DNA of 55,924 nucleotides, from NCBI GenBank assembly GCA_025499625.1, contig JAFMVD010000041.1, forward strand, positions 1 through 55,924. Direction: 5' to 3'. Shown here in pieces: positions 28,401 to 37,190 of this stretch. How positions within the stretch are numbered: the stretch's first letter is position 1; each line of letters opens with the position of its first letter. Source of the stretch: Carboxylicivirga fragile (GTDB taxonomy: Bacteria > Bacteroidota > Bacteroidia > Bacteroidales > Marinilabiliaceae). Position numbers and translations under genes: made by a program. The notes beneath the pieces are model-generated. The model was not told the DNA's origin and ran no database searches. It worked only from the letters and a program-made list of their open reading frames with translations.

Positions 28401-29181
28401 ACTGAATGATTCTTTTATCGTATTCATTAGGTCGAGAACGTTTAACATCCACCGTCACGAATAAACAAGCTTCACCACCTAAACGAAACAACTCATCTCT
28501 AAATTCTTTATCGGCAAATGCCGCATAACTTTCAGGTTTTGCAAATTCTATTCGCAAATGATCGGCATCATCAATTCGGCAACGCACATGAAAGTCATTC
28601 GTTTTTTCGATCACGTAATTTTCAATATCGTAGATGGCCTTAATGCGCTCTGGTGTTAAAAAATGGGCATAATTAATGCGTGTAGCCAGACAACTTTCCA
28701 GATCGGCCAGCAAAGGATCAGCTCCGAAACTAACTGCTATATCTTGAGTTTCCTTACTAACAATACCCAATTCAGCTAAGGGTGATAATACTTTGTATTC
28801 ATCCAAAGCCATTTTACCAGGGCGATAGTTGCCCAGATCGCTGGCTGTTGTACCATCGAAAATAGGCAAGCCATCTTTTGGCACTAAGGATAGTATATGA
28901 CTCTTGCAGAAATAGCATCGCTTTTCAGGGTTTTCAAGCACCGTCTCACCTGGCTGGACTGTAATTATTTTCAAATCATTAGCTCCCAGGTTCCGAGCTT
29001 GAATCTTCATGTCTTCAGCCACAGCACGGTTAAAACCATTATCAACCCAAATTGGGATAATGTTTGATTTAGCTTGCATTGCAGCTCCAAGTACGGCGCT
29101 ACTATCAAAGCCACCTGAAAATAATAGGTAACCTTCTGTGTATTTTTGAAACCAATTAATGAGTGCTTGCGTTTTAGTCAT
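28399..29181 (-). CDS. larE: ATP-dependent sulfur transferase LarE
   Basis: PP-loop ATP pyrophosphatase-type enzyme that adds sulfur to the nickel-pincer precursor. The loop LLFSGGFDSSAVLG (about residues 18-31) is intact. C164 in ESCLATRINY matches the cysteine that some LarE proteins sacrifice as sulfur donor. C89 and C92 form a CxxC (RCYFCKS). With C164 this is the three-cysteine arrangement reported for Fe-S-cluster LarE enzymes, which would allow catalytic turnover; that assignment is by similarity. Length 260 is normal. It is the first gene of a larE-larB pair; larC and the acceptor racemase larA are not in the window. Confidence 0.92.
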   Translation of the reverse strand: MTKTQALINWFQKYTEGYLLFSGGFDSSAVLGAAMQAKSNIIPIWVDNGFNRAVAEDMKIQARNLGANDLKIITVQPGETVLENPEKRCYFCKSHILSLVPKDGLPIFDGTTASDLGNYRPGKMALDEYKVLSPLAELGIVSKETQDIAVSFGADPLLADLESCLATRINYAHFLTPERIKAIYDIENYVIEKTNDFHVRCRIDDADHLRIEFAKPESYAAFADKEFRDELFRLGGEACLFVTVDVKRSRPNEYDKRIIQ

Positions 29182-29273
29182 TTCAATAATTTAAGTGATC
29201 GAATATTTCTATCGAAGATCATTTTGCCGGATTTGAAGATACGAAAAGATTTGAATGTTACTTTACAAAGTAA

Positions 29274-29305
29274 AAATAGCCCTTCAAATTAATGAAGAGC
29301 TATTT
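29274..29305 (-). terminator. Terminator of the RND efflux operon
   Basis: AAATAGC-C-CTTCA (29274-29286) pairs with TGAAG-A-GCTATTT (29293-29305), a 12-bp stem with one mismatch and loop AATTAA. On the minus strand it lies 25 bases after the stop of the RND gene and is followed by a T tract. Confidence 0.75.
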
Positions 29306-29329
29306 AAATCTATCTTTTAAAAGGAATAT

Positions 29330-32300
29330 TTACGCCACCTTTTCTTTCACAAATCTATTTCTTACTCGCACAGCAAGGTTATACATAACAGGAGCCATTA
29401 CAAGTGTAAGAACCGTTGAAGTAGATAAACCGAAAATAACGGTCCAGGCCATAGGGGCCCAAAAATCAGCATTATCACCTCCAAAGTAGATATTAGGGTC
29501 TAACTCAGTAAACAAACTAAAGAAATTGAAATTTAATCCAATAGCCATCGGAATCAATCCCAATACAGTGGTTACTGCAGTTAGTAATACCGGACGCAAA
29601 CGTGTTTTTCCAGCCCTAACAACACAATCAATTTCCTCTTCGCGAGTTAATCGCCCATGTTCTCCTAAGTCCTTTTCTTCCTTCTTTTGTTTTCGTACCA
29701 GATCGACATAATCGATTAGTACAATTCCATTATTCACTACAATTCCGGCCAATGATACTATTCCCAGACCAGTCATCAGAATAATGAAATCCATTTGGAA
29801 AGTACCCAAGCCCATAAATACACCAATGGTACTTAATCCCACCGTTCCAATAATGATTAATGGCTTAGCACCGGAGTTAAATTGTGTAATCAAGATCATG
29901 GCAATCAAAGCCAGTGCAAATAACAAAGCACCAATCAAGAAATCAGAAGTTTCCTGTTGGTTCTCCTGCTCTCCGGTCATTTTCCAATTATAATTAGAAG
30001 GCATCTGATAATCATCCAGCAAGGCTTTAATGCGCGCATTAATCTCATTAGCATTATAACCCTCAATCACATTTGAACTAAGTGTAATTACACGCGTATT
30101 ATCCACACGAATAATTTTCTCGTAAGTTGATGCATACTCATATGTTGCTAAGGCTGAAATAGGAATCAAATGAATTGTACCTTCCTTGTCTACTTTCATC
30201 TTTTGATTCATCAAGGTAGACACATCGTAACGGTATTTATCCTGCAAGCGCAACATGATGTCGTACTCATCCTCTCCATCCTTGTATTTACTTATTTCTT
30301 TACCATATAGTGATGTTCGTAGAGCCATTGCTACCGCCTGAGTGGATAAGCCCATTCGGCGTACCTTATCGCGATCGATGAATAACTGCATTTCCGGCTT
30401 ATTGGTATTTAAATCCATTTCCAGATTTTCAATGCCGGCAATACGATCTTCATTGATAACTTGCTTGATATCCTCAACCAAATCAATTAAACGCTCGTAA
30501 TCATCTCCACCAACTTCAATATTAATTGGTTTGCCTACCGGAGGCCCATTGTCCTCCTTCTCAATGAATATTTTAGCGCCAACAAAACCTTTGAATGCAT
30601 CAGAAAGTTTCGACATTATATCGCGCGTACTATGTCCTTGTCGGAATTGATAGTCTAGAAATGTGATAGTTGTCAATGATTTATTAGGAGAACGCCCTGA
30701 ATCAAACAAGCCTCCTTTACCATTACCAACACTTACTCCAATTGACTTAACAACATCCATATAAGGATCGAGTGTTGAATACAAAATTTCCTCTGCACTC
30801 ACAGTAACTTGATCCGTTACTTCAATATCGGTACCCAAAGGCATTTCCATTGTAACATAAATGGTGCGTGGCTCATTTTGTGGGAAAAACTCCACATTAG
30901 AAGGCATCATTGAATAAAAGATAATGGAAAAGAAAAATAAGCCTATTGAGCCAAATAATAAAAACTTACTTGTTTTGCGCCCCATCGATTTACGAAGAAC
31001 ATTCTCGTACCTTCCTTCAAGAAATGGCAAAAACGTATGTTGAAACCAGATAGCCGAAGGCTTAAGAACGTATTTATTTGATGTTGTTATAATCAGAGGC
31101 AATACCAGAAGATTACCCCACAAAATACTACCCGCCAAATAAGCAAATACACCTAAAACAGCTATTGCCCCAGTCACGTAGAAAAACTTACGAAAACTCT
31201 TCTTCTGACGTATATCTTCTAACTTCATAAAGTTAGATGCATAGGCGGGATTTATTACCAGTGCTACAAACAATGATGAAGCCAATACTATTATCAAAGT
31301 AATTGGTAGGTAACTCATGAACTTACCAACGATACCCGGCCAAAAAATCAATGGAAAAAAGGCTGCCAAGGTAGTAGCCGTTGACGATATGATAGGAATA
31401 GCAATTTCGCTGGTTCCATTTTTTACAGCCTTACTGGTTTTAACACCATGTTCCATCATCCGATACACATTCTCAATCACCACAATGGCATTATCCACCA
31501 GCATACCCAGAGCCAATACCAAACTAAATAGTACCATGGTATTAATGGAATAGCCTATTTGTTTCAATACAAGCATTGATATAATCATGGATGTTGGTAT
31601 TGCCAAACCTGAGAAGATGGCATTTCGCAAACCAAGGAACATATACAAAACAATCATCACAAAGATCATCCCCAGAAGAATACTATTTTCTAGGTTTGTG
31701 ATCTGATCACGAACAAATACCGATTGGTCATCTGTAACCGTAATGGTTAAGTCCTTTGGTAGGGTTTCGCTTTCTTGCTTTTGCTTTATGATGGCTAAGA
31801 TTTTATCTGTAGCATCCAATAAGTTTTCACCACTCTTTTTCACAATTGAGAGTGTCACCACCGACTTATGGTTCAAGCGTGAGATGGTACTCTGCTCTTC
31901 AAAACCATCGATCACCTCGGCCACATCTTTAATATATACAGCTCGCCCCTTAACCTCTTTTACAATGGTATTACGGATTTGATCCATATCGGTATAATCG
32001 GCCTGCACACGTATTGAACGACGTGTACCATCCACCTTTATTTCACCAGCTCCAACTGTGAAGTTTTCCATTTGAACAGCCAGCTCAATGTCCATGAAGG
32101 TCATATTGTAAGCAGCCATACGATGTGGATCAACATGAATCTTTATTTCACGTTCATCAACACCACGAATATCCGCCTCACGCACTTCGCGCAAAGTTTC
32201 AAATTCATCTTGCAAACCTTCGGCAAACTTTTTCAGTTCGAATATGCTGTAATCACCGGATAGATTAATATTCAGAACCGGGAACTCCGAAAAGTCAATG

Positions 32301-32740
32301 TCATCGACAATAGGTTCATCCATTAAATCATCAGGTAATTCACTGATGGCTTTATCCACCTTATCTTTTACATCCAACTTAGCCTGATCAACCGGAACAT
32401 CTGTTTCGAACTCCACAATAATCAAACTCATATCCTGGAAAGAGTTTGACGACATACGTTTTACGCCATTCAGATCCTTCAATTCCTTTTCAATGGGGCG
32501 AGTTATCAGGTTCTCGATATCCAAGGGGCTATTGCCTGGATGCGGTGTACTTACCGAAATATATGGTATTACTATCTCAGGGAATTGCTCACGTTGCATC
32601 GACTGATAACCCATCCATCCTGATATTAACAGGAAAACGGTGAGTATGTATACCGTGTTTTTATTATCAAGTGCCCAAAAAGTAGGTTTAAACTTCCTCG
32701 ACGACACTTTTTCTTTTGGTCTTTTATTTTCTTCTTGCAT
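29330..32740 (-). CDS. RND efflux pump inner-membrane permease (AcrB/MdtB family)
   Basis: Proton-driven export pump of 1136 residues with the RND plan: TM1 near residues 30-50, a porter domain, a block of helices around residues 340-560 and 590-610, a second porter domain, and a final helix block around 920-1120. The proton-relay region of TM4 reads ALGMLVDNAIVVIENVYRMM, with a single Asp as in many HAE-1 relatives from Bacteroidota. IALVIINPAYAS-like motifs are not altered. The gene is last in a four-gene operon (TetR, TolC, MFP, RND), 24 bases after the MFP stop. Substrates are likely hydrophobic drugs or bile/detergent-like compounds, which is an inference from the family. Confidence 0.93.
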   Translation of the reverse strand: MQEENKRPKEKVSSRKFKPTFWALDNKNTVYILTVFLLISGWMGYQSMQREQFPEIVIPYISVSTPHPGNSPLDIENLITRPIEKELKDLNGVKRMSSNSFQDMSLIIVEFETDVPVDQAKLDVKDKVDKAISELPDDLMDEPIVDDIDFSEFPVLNINLSGDYSIFELKKFAEGLQDEFETLREVREADIRGVDEREIKIHVDPHRMAAYNMTFMDIELAVQMENFTVGAGEIKVDGTRRSIRVQADYTDMDQIRNTIVKEVKGRAVYIKDVAEVIDGFEEQSTISRLNHKSVVTLSIVKKSGENLLDATDKILAIIKQKQESETLPKDLTITVTDDQSVFVRDQITNLENSILLGMIFVMIVLYMFLGLRNAIFSGLAIPTSMIISMLVLKQIGYSINTMVLFSLVLALGMLVDNAIVVIENVYRMMEHGVKTSKAVKNGTSEIAIPIISSTATTLAAFFPLIFWPGIVGKFMSYLPITLIIVLASSLFVALVINPAYASNFMKLEDIRQKKSFRKFFYVTGAIAVLGVFAYLAGSILWGNLLVLPLIITTSNKYVLKPSAIWFQHTFLPFLEGRYENVLRKSMGRKTSKFLLFGSIGLFFFSIIFYSMMPSNVEFFPQNEPRTIYVTMEMPLGTDIEVTDQVTVSAEEILYSTLDPYMDVVKSIGVSVGNGKGGLFDSGRSPNKSLTTITFLDYQFRQGHSTRDIMSKLSDAFKGFVGAKIFIEKEDNGPPVGKPINIEVGGDDYERLIDLVEDIKQVINEDRIAGIENLEMDLNTNKPEMQLFIDRDKVRRMGLSTQAVAMALRTSLYGKEISKYKDGEDEYDIMLRLQDKYRYDVSTLMNQKMKVDKEGTIHLIPISALATYEYASTYEKIIRVDNTRVITLSSNVIEGYNANEINARIKALLDDYQMPSNYNWKMTGEQENQQETSDFLIGALLFALALIAMILITQFNSGAKPLIIIGTVGLSTIGVFMGLGTFQMDFIILMTGLGIVSLAGIVVNNGIVLIDYVDLVRKQKKEEKDLGEHGRLTREEEIDCVVRAGKTRLRPVLLTAVTTVLGLIPMAIGLNFNFFSLFTELDPNIYFGGDNADFWAPMAWTVIFGLSTSTVLTLVMAPVMYNLAVRVRNRFVKEKVA

Positions 32741-32764
32741 CTTAATTCAGATTAAGGTATTTGA

Positions 32765-33880
32765 TTAAAGAGAAATAGCTGATCCGTCAACTACCTGAGC
32801 ATAACCCTTAACGATTATTTTTTCGCCCTCTTTAATACCTTTAGTAACCAATGTGTTGTTGTTGTCCTTTATACCTGTTTCGATATAACGTTTCTTAGCC
32901 AGTAACTTACCTTCCACTTCCTCAGCCAGAAATACAAATTCACCACTGAAATCTTTTTTCACTAAAATGGATGGAACAACCAATGCATTATCAGCCGCAA
33001 AAGTTCTTAATTTCAATACCGCCAACATGTTTGGCTTTATCTCACCACTCGAATTGTTCATATTAATACGTAAACGGAATGTACGCGAATCTGGATCAAT
33101 CACCGATGAAGTACGATAAACTTTTGCATCAAAACTTTTACCTATAACCGGAAATTCTAGGCTAACGGCATCTCCAGCACTTACTTTCTGCAGGTAAGTT
33201 TCAGATACATCGGCAGTAATATAAACTTGATCGATATTTACCAGTCGAGCAAATGGAGCTGAAGGACTAGCCATCTCACCTTGCTTCTGAATAATATTAT
33301 CAACAATGCCGTTTATTGGTGCGCGCAATAGAGCCATGTCCATCTGTGCTTGTAGTCCTTCCATCTTTTGCTCCAGGCTTTCTTTCTGCGATTTAGCCTG
33401 AAGGTATTCCATCTCCGAACCGATGTTCTGATTCCATAAATTCGATTGACGTTCGAAGGTTGTCGTAGCTAGCTGAAGGTTAATTTTAATCTCGTCCAAA
33501 CTACGTTCAAGCATCTCTGTATTTAAGCGAGCCAATACAGCTCCTTTTTTAACTCGGTCGCCTTCCTTTACATCTATTGAAACTATTTTACCTGCCGATT
33601 CTGGTGAAACAACAATATTTTTATCAGCTTCAACTTTTCCTGTTACATCAACAAAATGCTCGTATAATTGATTTTCAATTGGTTTTGCAACTACCGTTAC
33701 CACTCCATCGCTATTTCCATCCGATAACTCATCTTCAAGCTTAGCAATTTTCTTCTTTAATTCACTTAGCTCTTTTTTATAAGTCTGTAACTCCTTTTCT
33801 TTTTCCTTCTTATCGGTATCACCAGCTGGTGCACAAGCTACCATTACAGCCAATAAAGAAGCTACTATTAATTTGTTCAT
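32765..33880 (-). CDS. RND efflux periplasmic adaptor lipoprotein (MFP/HlyD family)
   Basis: Periplasmic adaptor that links the RND pump to its TolC-like channel. I chose the internal Met (33880) because it gives a clean lipoprotein signal MNKLIVASLLAVMVAC; an upstream ATG at 33904 would add MKQIKLHI in front. After the Cys comes a lysine/glutamate coiled coil (about residues 20-50 of the mature form), then a biotinyl-lipoyl half-motif (SPESAGKIVSIDVKEGDRVKKG), an alpha-hairpin (LDEIKINLQLATTTFERQ), the second lipoyl half (LLRAPINGIVDNIIQKQGE) and beta-barrel regions. Between the TolC gene (34-base gap) and the RND gene. Confidence 0.92.
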   Translation of the reverse strand: MNKLIVASLLAVMVACAPAGDTDKKEKEKELQTYKKELSELKKKIAKLEDELSDGNSDGVVTVVAKPIENQLYEHFVDVTGKVEADKNIVVSPESAGKIVSIDVKEGDRVKKGAVLARLNTEMLERSLDEIKINLQLATTTFERQSNLWNQNIGSEMEYLQAKSQKESLEQKMEGLQAQMDMALLRAPINGIVDNIIQKQGEMASPSAPFARLVNIDQVYITADVSETYLQKVSAGDAVSLEFPVIGKSFDAKVYRTSSVIDPDSRTFRLRINMNNSSGEIKPNMLAVLKLRTFAADNALVVPSILVKKDFSGEFVFLAEEVEGKLLAKKRYIETGIKDNNNTLVTKGIKEGEKIIVKGYAQVVDGSAISL

Positions 33881-33914
33881 TATATGTAATTTTATTTGTT
33901 TCATGATATTAGGG

Positions 33915-35240
33915 TTATAATTGGTTTATTGCTTTTAGATACAACACATATGTATCCAACAAATTAAGTGTTGACTGGATAAAACTTATTTGAGATTGGA
34001 TGTACTGTCCTTCATTCTGAGATAATTCAGTACTTGTTGCTAATCCATTTCCAAATTTCATTCGTGTTCTATCATATATTCTGAATGCGATTTGTTCTCC
34101 TTCTTTGTCGTATGCATAAGTTGCCTGAGCGTTCTTAAAGTTAGATTTAGCAACTATTAATTGCTGCTTTAAGCTTTGCTCCATCATCTCCATTTCGTTC
34201 TGTATTTTCAGGTAATTAATCTTTTCTTGCTTTACCTTAGACCTGCGCATACCAGAAGAAAATATTGGGACATTCAAAGATATGCCCAACATAGAAGACT
34301 CTGAATTATTCATATCGCTAAAAGAATCGCCAAACTCATAATAGCCGTAATTATAAAAAGCATTAAGCTTTGGTAGATAAGAAGCTTTCTCATTCTTTAA
34401 AACTAATTTTTGCGCCTCCTCCTGGGTTATCATTACCGAATAATCAATGTGGTTTTTTACATCAAAATCAGTGCTAACTTCTTTAACTGCTTCCACAGGT
34501 GTGAGAAGAAAATCGATATTATCTTCCAACTTAATTGGTTGTTCAATTAATATACCCATGCCATATTTTAATACTGCCTCAGCAATTAATAGCTGACGTT
34601 CCGCTTCCAGAACCAGGTTTTTTGAGTTATTAACCATCAAACGCAATTGATCAACATCAGTCAATTCCCTAAAACCATTTTGGTAATAAGCATCTGTTTC
34701 TTTTAAGGTTTGCTCATTTACAACGAGATTAGATTTGAAGGTCTCTAAATTTTTCTTCGATATTAGTGCAACATAATAAGCTTGGGCAACTGCCTCCCTA
34801 ACTTCAATTTGTGTCTTCTCTCTGGCTTTGGTACTTAATTCCACATATACCTTGCTAGCTCTAACGCCTAGAATATATGAACCATCAAATAATAACTGAT
34901 TCACATTACCTGTTAAATTCCAATTGTATTGCTGTCCAAATTGTACCTTCATAAATTCTGGATCTTGACCCGGAATTTCCATTTTTATAAAATTCTCTTG
35001 TATTTTTAGGTTATTTGCTAATTGGCCAGTTGCATCAACTTGTGGCAGTCCAATTGCCATATATTCCCATACCTTTTTTTCTGCCGCTTCAATGTCGTAG
35101 GCGGCACTTTTGCTCACAAATGCATTCTCAGTTGCATAGTCCAGGGCTTCCTGAAGCGAAAATGATAGTGTATCATTTTGTGCACTAATTGATAAAGTTG
35201 ATACGCTACATATCATCAATATCAAAAGCAGCTTTTTCAT
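33915..35240 (-). CDS. TolC-family outer-membrane efflux protein
   Basis: Outer-membrane channel with a signal peptide (MKKLLLILMICSVSTLSISAQ) if translation starts at 35240; an upstream ATG at 35264 would overlap the TetR gene by 8 bases. The internal duplication of OEP domains is visible: LSFSLQEALDYATENAF begins repeat one, and the second half carries KVLKNEKASYLPKLNAFYNYGY-like strands followed by SLKQQLIVAKSNFKNAQATYAYDKEG helices. It ends at TYVLYLKAINQL. No lipobox. It opens the export path for the MFP and RND proteins encoded downstream. Confidence 0.92.
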   Translation of the reverse strand: MKKLLLILMICSVSTLSISAQNDTLSFSLQEALDYATENAFVSKSAAYDIEAAEKKVWEYMAIGLPQVDATGQLANNLKIQENFIKMEIPGQDPEFMKVQFGQQYNWNLTGNVNQLLFDGSYILGVRASKVYVELSTKAREKTQIEVREAVAQAYYVALISKKNLETFKSNLVVNEQTLKETDAYYQNGFRELTDVDQLRLMVNNSKNLVLEAERQLLIAEAVLKYGMGILIEQPIKLEDNIDFLLTPVEAVKEVSTDFDVKNHIDYSVMITQEEAQKLVLKNEKASYLPKLNAFYNYGYYEFGDSFSDMNNSESSMLGISLNVPIFSSGMRRSKVKQEKINYLKIQNEMEMMEQSLKQQLIVAKSNFKNAQATYAYDKEGEQIAFRIYDRTRMKFGNGLATSTELSQNEGQYIQSQISFIQSTLNLLDTYVLYLKAINQL

Positions 35241-35256
35241 AGTTAAGTGTTTTATA

Positions 35257-35886
35257 TTAGTCATTAGTTATATTGTTATCACAAAATAAGCGTTGTAATT
35301 CTTTCATTCCTTCTTCGGTACAAATACCTCTAAAATGGTATTTATATACTTCAGCAAATGTTTTATGATCTGTCACCTCAGCATCGGTAAATAGGCCATT
35401 ACCCGGATCGAAAGTATAAACATGATAGGAAACATTTATACGAGCAATGATACTTTCATCAATATCTTCTCGATAATAGCCTTCCTGTTTCCCTTTCTTA
35501 AGGTTTGATATATTGGCATTATAAATAGTATCAATTTTCACATTCTTTACCTCCTGCAAATGAGCTGGATAATACTTTTTTAAATCAAATAAAAAAGTTG
35601 GTTGATATCTGCCAGTTTTTGGTTCCATTCGTTTTCTGAATTCAAAATGTTGCTCAATTGCATTTAAGCTCTCATCGTGAAAAACCGAAAAAGAATCTTT
35701 AAGAAACTGCTTTAGATATAACAGAACCAGATCCACCAACTCATTCTTATCCTTAACATACTGATAAAGCGTCTTCTTTGACATGCCCAACTCACGGGAC
35801 ACATCATCCATACTCACACTTTTAATCCCATATTGGCGATAGAGATCAAAAGTACGAGCAACTATTTCTTGGCGTTTTCCTTCCAT
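35257..35886 (-). CDS. TetR/AcrR-family repressor of the efflux operon
   Basis: 209-residue TetR-family regulator. Helix-turn-helix region: IKSVSMDDVSRELGMSKKTLYQYVKDKNELV (about residues 21-51), where MSKKTLYQYVKDK is the recognition helix. The ligand-binding C-terminal domain has no recognisable pocket motif. The gene is the first of the operon, and its stop overlaps the upstream ATG of the TolC gene, so the repressor probably controls its own promoter. A -7 element, TACATTTG, ends only 4 bases before the start codon, so the mRNA may be leaderless. Three GGAAACT sites lie directly upstream. Confidence 0.92.
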   Translation of the reverse strand: MEGKRQEIVARTFDLYRQYGIKSVSMDDVSRELGMSKKTLYQYVKDKNELVDLVLLYLKQFLKDSFSVFHDESLNAIEQHFEFRKRMEPKTGRYQPTFLFDLKKYYPAHLQEVKNVKIDTIYNANISNLKKGKQEGYYREDIDESIIARINVSYHVYTFDPGNGLFTDAEVTDHKTFAEVYKYHFRGICTEEGMKELQRLFCDNNITND

Positions 35887-35890
35887 GCCG

Positions 35891-35898
35891 CAAATGTA
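35891..35898 (-). promoter_or_regulatory. -7 element of the efflux operon, next to the start codon
   Basis: Minus strand TACATTTG, perfect TAnnTTTG, separated from the ATG at 35886 by only 4 bases. Transcription would begin at or within the start codon, implying a leaderless or nearly leaderless TetR mRNA. Confidence 0.5.
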
Positions 35899-35944
35899 GG
35901 AAACTATTTTTGATTTGGAAACTATTTTAGTGTTAAGAGTTTCC
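35899..35944. promoter_or_regulatory. Probable TetR operator: three GGAAACT half-sites
   Basis: GGAAACTATTTT occurs twice in direct order (35899-35910 and 35917-35928), 18 bases apart. An inverted copy AGTTTCC follows at 35938-35944, so the second and third form a dyad GGAAACT-N14-AGTTTCC. All lie in the promoter of the TetR-TolC-MFP-RND operon, immediately upstream of the -7 element, where a bound repressor would block polymerase. Confidence 0.6.
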
Positions 35945-36085
35945 TTGGTTTACATTCACATCACATTTTTCTCTTCGGAATTGCTACTTTCGTCGACTAA
36001 TACATTGGGCAAACTACTTTTAGTTTTATTTGTAGACTATAAATCAAGATCCAACGTTAGATTTATTACTTAGCCATAAAAGATC

Positions 36086-37054
36086 ATGAAATATATACTC
36101 ATTGTAATAAGCATAATGTGCGCCCTCAACATTTCTGCACAGAGTAAAAAGAAATACAAAGGCAACAAGCGAACCTCAAAACGGGAAATAAGAAAAAGGC
36201 AACAGAAGGCATATGATCAAGATCAAACAAATGCTTTCAACCCGATTCAGCCCCGGGGAGCAAGACAAAACGATGCCCGCGATGATCTCTTATGGCACAG
36301 CGAATCGGCAAATACAGTTTACCACAGAGCTGGAAATATCAGCCTTACATCTCCATCGCGCTATGGTATAAAACCGGATTTAGAATTGTCAACTAATCTA
36401 TTTCTTAATTATTGGGTTCCTAATATTACTCTTAAAAAAAGATGGGCTAATAACAAATGGTACATTGCCTCAAAACATGGCTTTTACTCAGCAACACCAG
36501 GCTTTCATTGGGCAAAAGAACGAAACTATACGAGCATTGCCGATTCAACTGCTAGTATACCCTTTGTACTTTCGATGAAAAACGAATTGATATTTAGCCG
36601 ATTGTTTGCCCGCAATAATACTTGCACAAGAGAACAACCTTATTTGATTTTATCGGCAGGACTTGGTGTGGACTATGGATATGCCTTTGGTGAATCAGGG
36701 CTAAGCGAGATTGATGAACATGTATTGGCACCACGTAGCCCTGCATTAACAGGGCAAGGAGGCACTATCTACACCAGGGTACGAGCTGATTGGCAAATTA
36801 ACAACCAACTCCTACTAGGAGGCGGAATAAAATATTTCTATGGCGAATTTACAGGCCATCATGCCTTTGAGCAAAGTACTGAATTACAAACATTCTTACT
36901 GCCAAATTTCTCCATTTCAATAGGATACTTACTGTCCTACGGTCACTATAACGCATCAAGTTCCGTTGGTATTATACCTTTATTTGATTTAACATGGCAC
37001 TTTGGACGCAAACAGGCCCGAGAGAAAGGTTTGTTCAAAGGAAAAATGTTCTAA
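36086..37054 (+). CDS. Secreted, barrel-like protein of unknown function
   Basis: A signal peptide MKYILIVISIMCALNISAQS is followed by a very basic stretch of about 30 residues (KKKYKGNKRTSKREIRKRQQ) and then a beta-rich body with typical outer-membrane-barrel strands (WYIASKHGFYSATPG, LSAGLGVDYGYAFG, LLLGGGIKYFYGEFTG, FSISIGYLLSYG, IPLFDLTWHFGRK). I do not recognise a family. The basic linker after the signal is unusual and may bind LPS, peptidoglycan or nucleic acid. Divergent from the efflux operon, whose operator region lies about 140 bases away. Function unknown. Confidence 0.75.
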   Translation: MKYILIVISIMCALNISAQSKKKYKGNKRTSKREIRKRQQKAYDQDQTNAFNPIQPRGARQNDARDDLLWHSESANTVYHRAGNISLTSPSRYGIKPDLELSTNLFLNYWVPNITLKKRWANNKWYIASKHGFYSATPGFHWAKERNYTSIADSTASIPFVLSMKNELIFSRLFARNNTCTREQPYLILSAGLGVDYGYAFGESGLSEIDEHVLAPRSPALTGQGGTIYTRVRADWQINNQLLLGGGIKYFYGEFTGHHAFEQSTELQTFLLPNFSISIGYLLSYGHYNASSSVGIIPLFDLTWHFGRKQAREKGLFKGKMF

Positions 37055-37190
37055 TAAAAATATCTGTACTACAATTTAAGGACAGAATTGAACCTTTTTG
37101 CAATCAAATTGGACATAATTACAACTATCTCTCCAAAAATGTTAACACCTTTACAGCATAATCAGGAACCTTAAAGAAAAAAATAACATC

